From Desulfurispirillum indicum S5 (GTDB lineage Bacteria > Chrysiogenota > Chrysiogenetes > Chrysiogenales > Chrysiogenaceae): DNA of 64,000 bases. Positions 63,765 through 64,000 of the stretch are shown one piece after another (within the stretch, counting starts at the first letter, position 1; each line of letters opens with the position of its first letter). The DNA lies in the NCBI RefSeq assembly GCF_000177635.2, contig NC_014836.1, positions 911,501 through 975,500 of the forward strand, given 5' to 3'. Below the pieces are notes generated by a model, which did no database searches, was not told the origin of the DNA, and saw nothing but the letters and a program-made list of their open reading frames with translations. The translations under genes were made by a program, and so were the position numbers.

Positions 63765-64000
63765 TCAGCAGCAGGTCAGCTTGCGGGCAATTCCTGCCAC
63801 ATACTCGCCCTGGAAGCGGGCGCCATCCAGTTCGTTCTGGCTGGGCTGCCGTGAGCCATCGCCAGCGGCAATGGTGGAAGCGCCGTAGGGTGAGCAGCCG
63901 GTGATTTCGTCCACCCGGGTCTGCCCCTGGAAGGCGTAGGGCAGTCCGGCCACCACCATACCGTGGTGCAGCAGGGTGATGTGGAAACTCAGCAGGGTGG
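63765..64000 (-). CDS. wrbA: NAD(P)H:quinone oxidoreductase, WrbA/flavodoxin-like (5' end outside window)
   Basis: The C-terminal ~78 residues are in the window; the start lies beyond the right edge. [20 protein letters not shown] and [20 protein letters not shown], then [15 protein letters not shown], closely match the end of WrbA-type (type IV) quinone reductases, which use FMN for two-electron quinone reduction. Ends in a CysCys pair (KLTCC), unusual but short. Strong terminator follows. Confidence 0.9.
   Translation of the reverse strand, partial: TLLSFHITLLHHGMVVAGLPYAFQGQTRVDEITGCSPYGASTIAAGDGSRQPSQNELDGARFQGEYVAGIARKLTCC

Overview
The window is a gene-dense, moderately GC-rich chromosomal segment from a Gram-negative bacterium. 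Gram-negative signs are an RND efflux pair, a leuS-lptE-holA block, lipoproteins and a LysM lytic transglycosylase. Physiological signs are a 14-gene NADH-type complex I operon, a c-haem sensor kinase, two flagellin-glycosylation (Maf/DUF115) proteins and a pseudaminic-acid (nonulosonate) cluster, so the cell is probably motile and respiratory. The gene mix looks like Chrysiogenota (Desulfurispirillum or Chrysiogenes) or a deltaproteobacterial-type organism. That placement is only an impression. No plasmid, phage or CRISPR signature, tRNA or rRNA was recognised.

Layout. 1-3167: 5' two thirds of a large NAD-glutamate dehydrogenase running off the left edge. 3.5-7.6 kb: haem-binding sensor kinase, a small basic protein, and the first Maf/DUF115 protein. 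7.7-8.7 kb: bioB behind a probable BirA operator. 8.8-13 kb: RND pump and adaptor. 13.0-13.9 kb: no gene, but a hairpin-rich element bounded by inverted terminal hairpins, then an inverted-repeat (MITE-like) copy. 13.9-20.4 kb: peroxiredoxin with a Fur-like box, ptsP, queA, pfkA and gdhA. 20.6-25 kb: a PEP synthase-like protein without its phospho-histidine domain, a class II cAMP phosphodiesterase-like protein and aat. 25-36.6 kb: M23 peptidase, Maf/DUF115 with beta-propeller-like repeats, pseI, a pseG-pseH fusion, class III aminotransferase, spsF-like, aldo/keto reductase, GNAT, pseF and pseB, all on the minus strand. 36.9-51 kb: hypA and nuoA-N (minus). 51-64 kb: gph, leuS-lptE-holA-der-mltD-unknown-pcm-sixA-rnd (plus), gltX (minus), and the 3' part of a wrbA-type gene (minus).

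How the genes fit together. The nonulosonate genes should supply CMP-activated sugar, and the Maf proteins are the likely transferases to flagellin; PseC, the expected DegT-family aminotransferase, is absent and a class III aminotransferase lies in the cluster. NAD- and NADP-type glutamate dehydrogenases, PtsP, PfkA and the PEP-binding protein give a carbon/nitrogen theme to the first third. Complex I links NADH oxidation to proton pumping. The last block is housekeeping: tRNA charging, LPS export, replication clamp loading, ribosome assembly, wall remodelling and protein repair.

The least explained parts are the hairpin element at 13.15-13.56 kb, three copies of an inverted-repeat family ending in CAGGCTGCTGAAAAACCC-like sequence, the degenerate PEP synthase-like protein and the Maf-repeat fusion.
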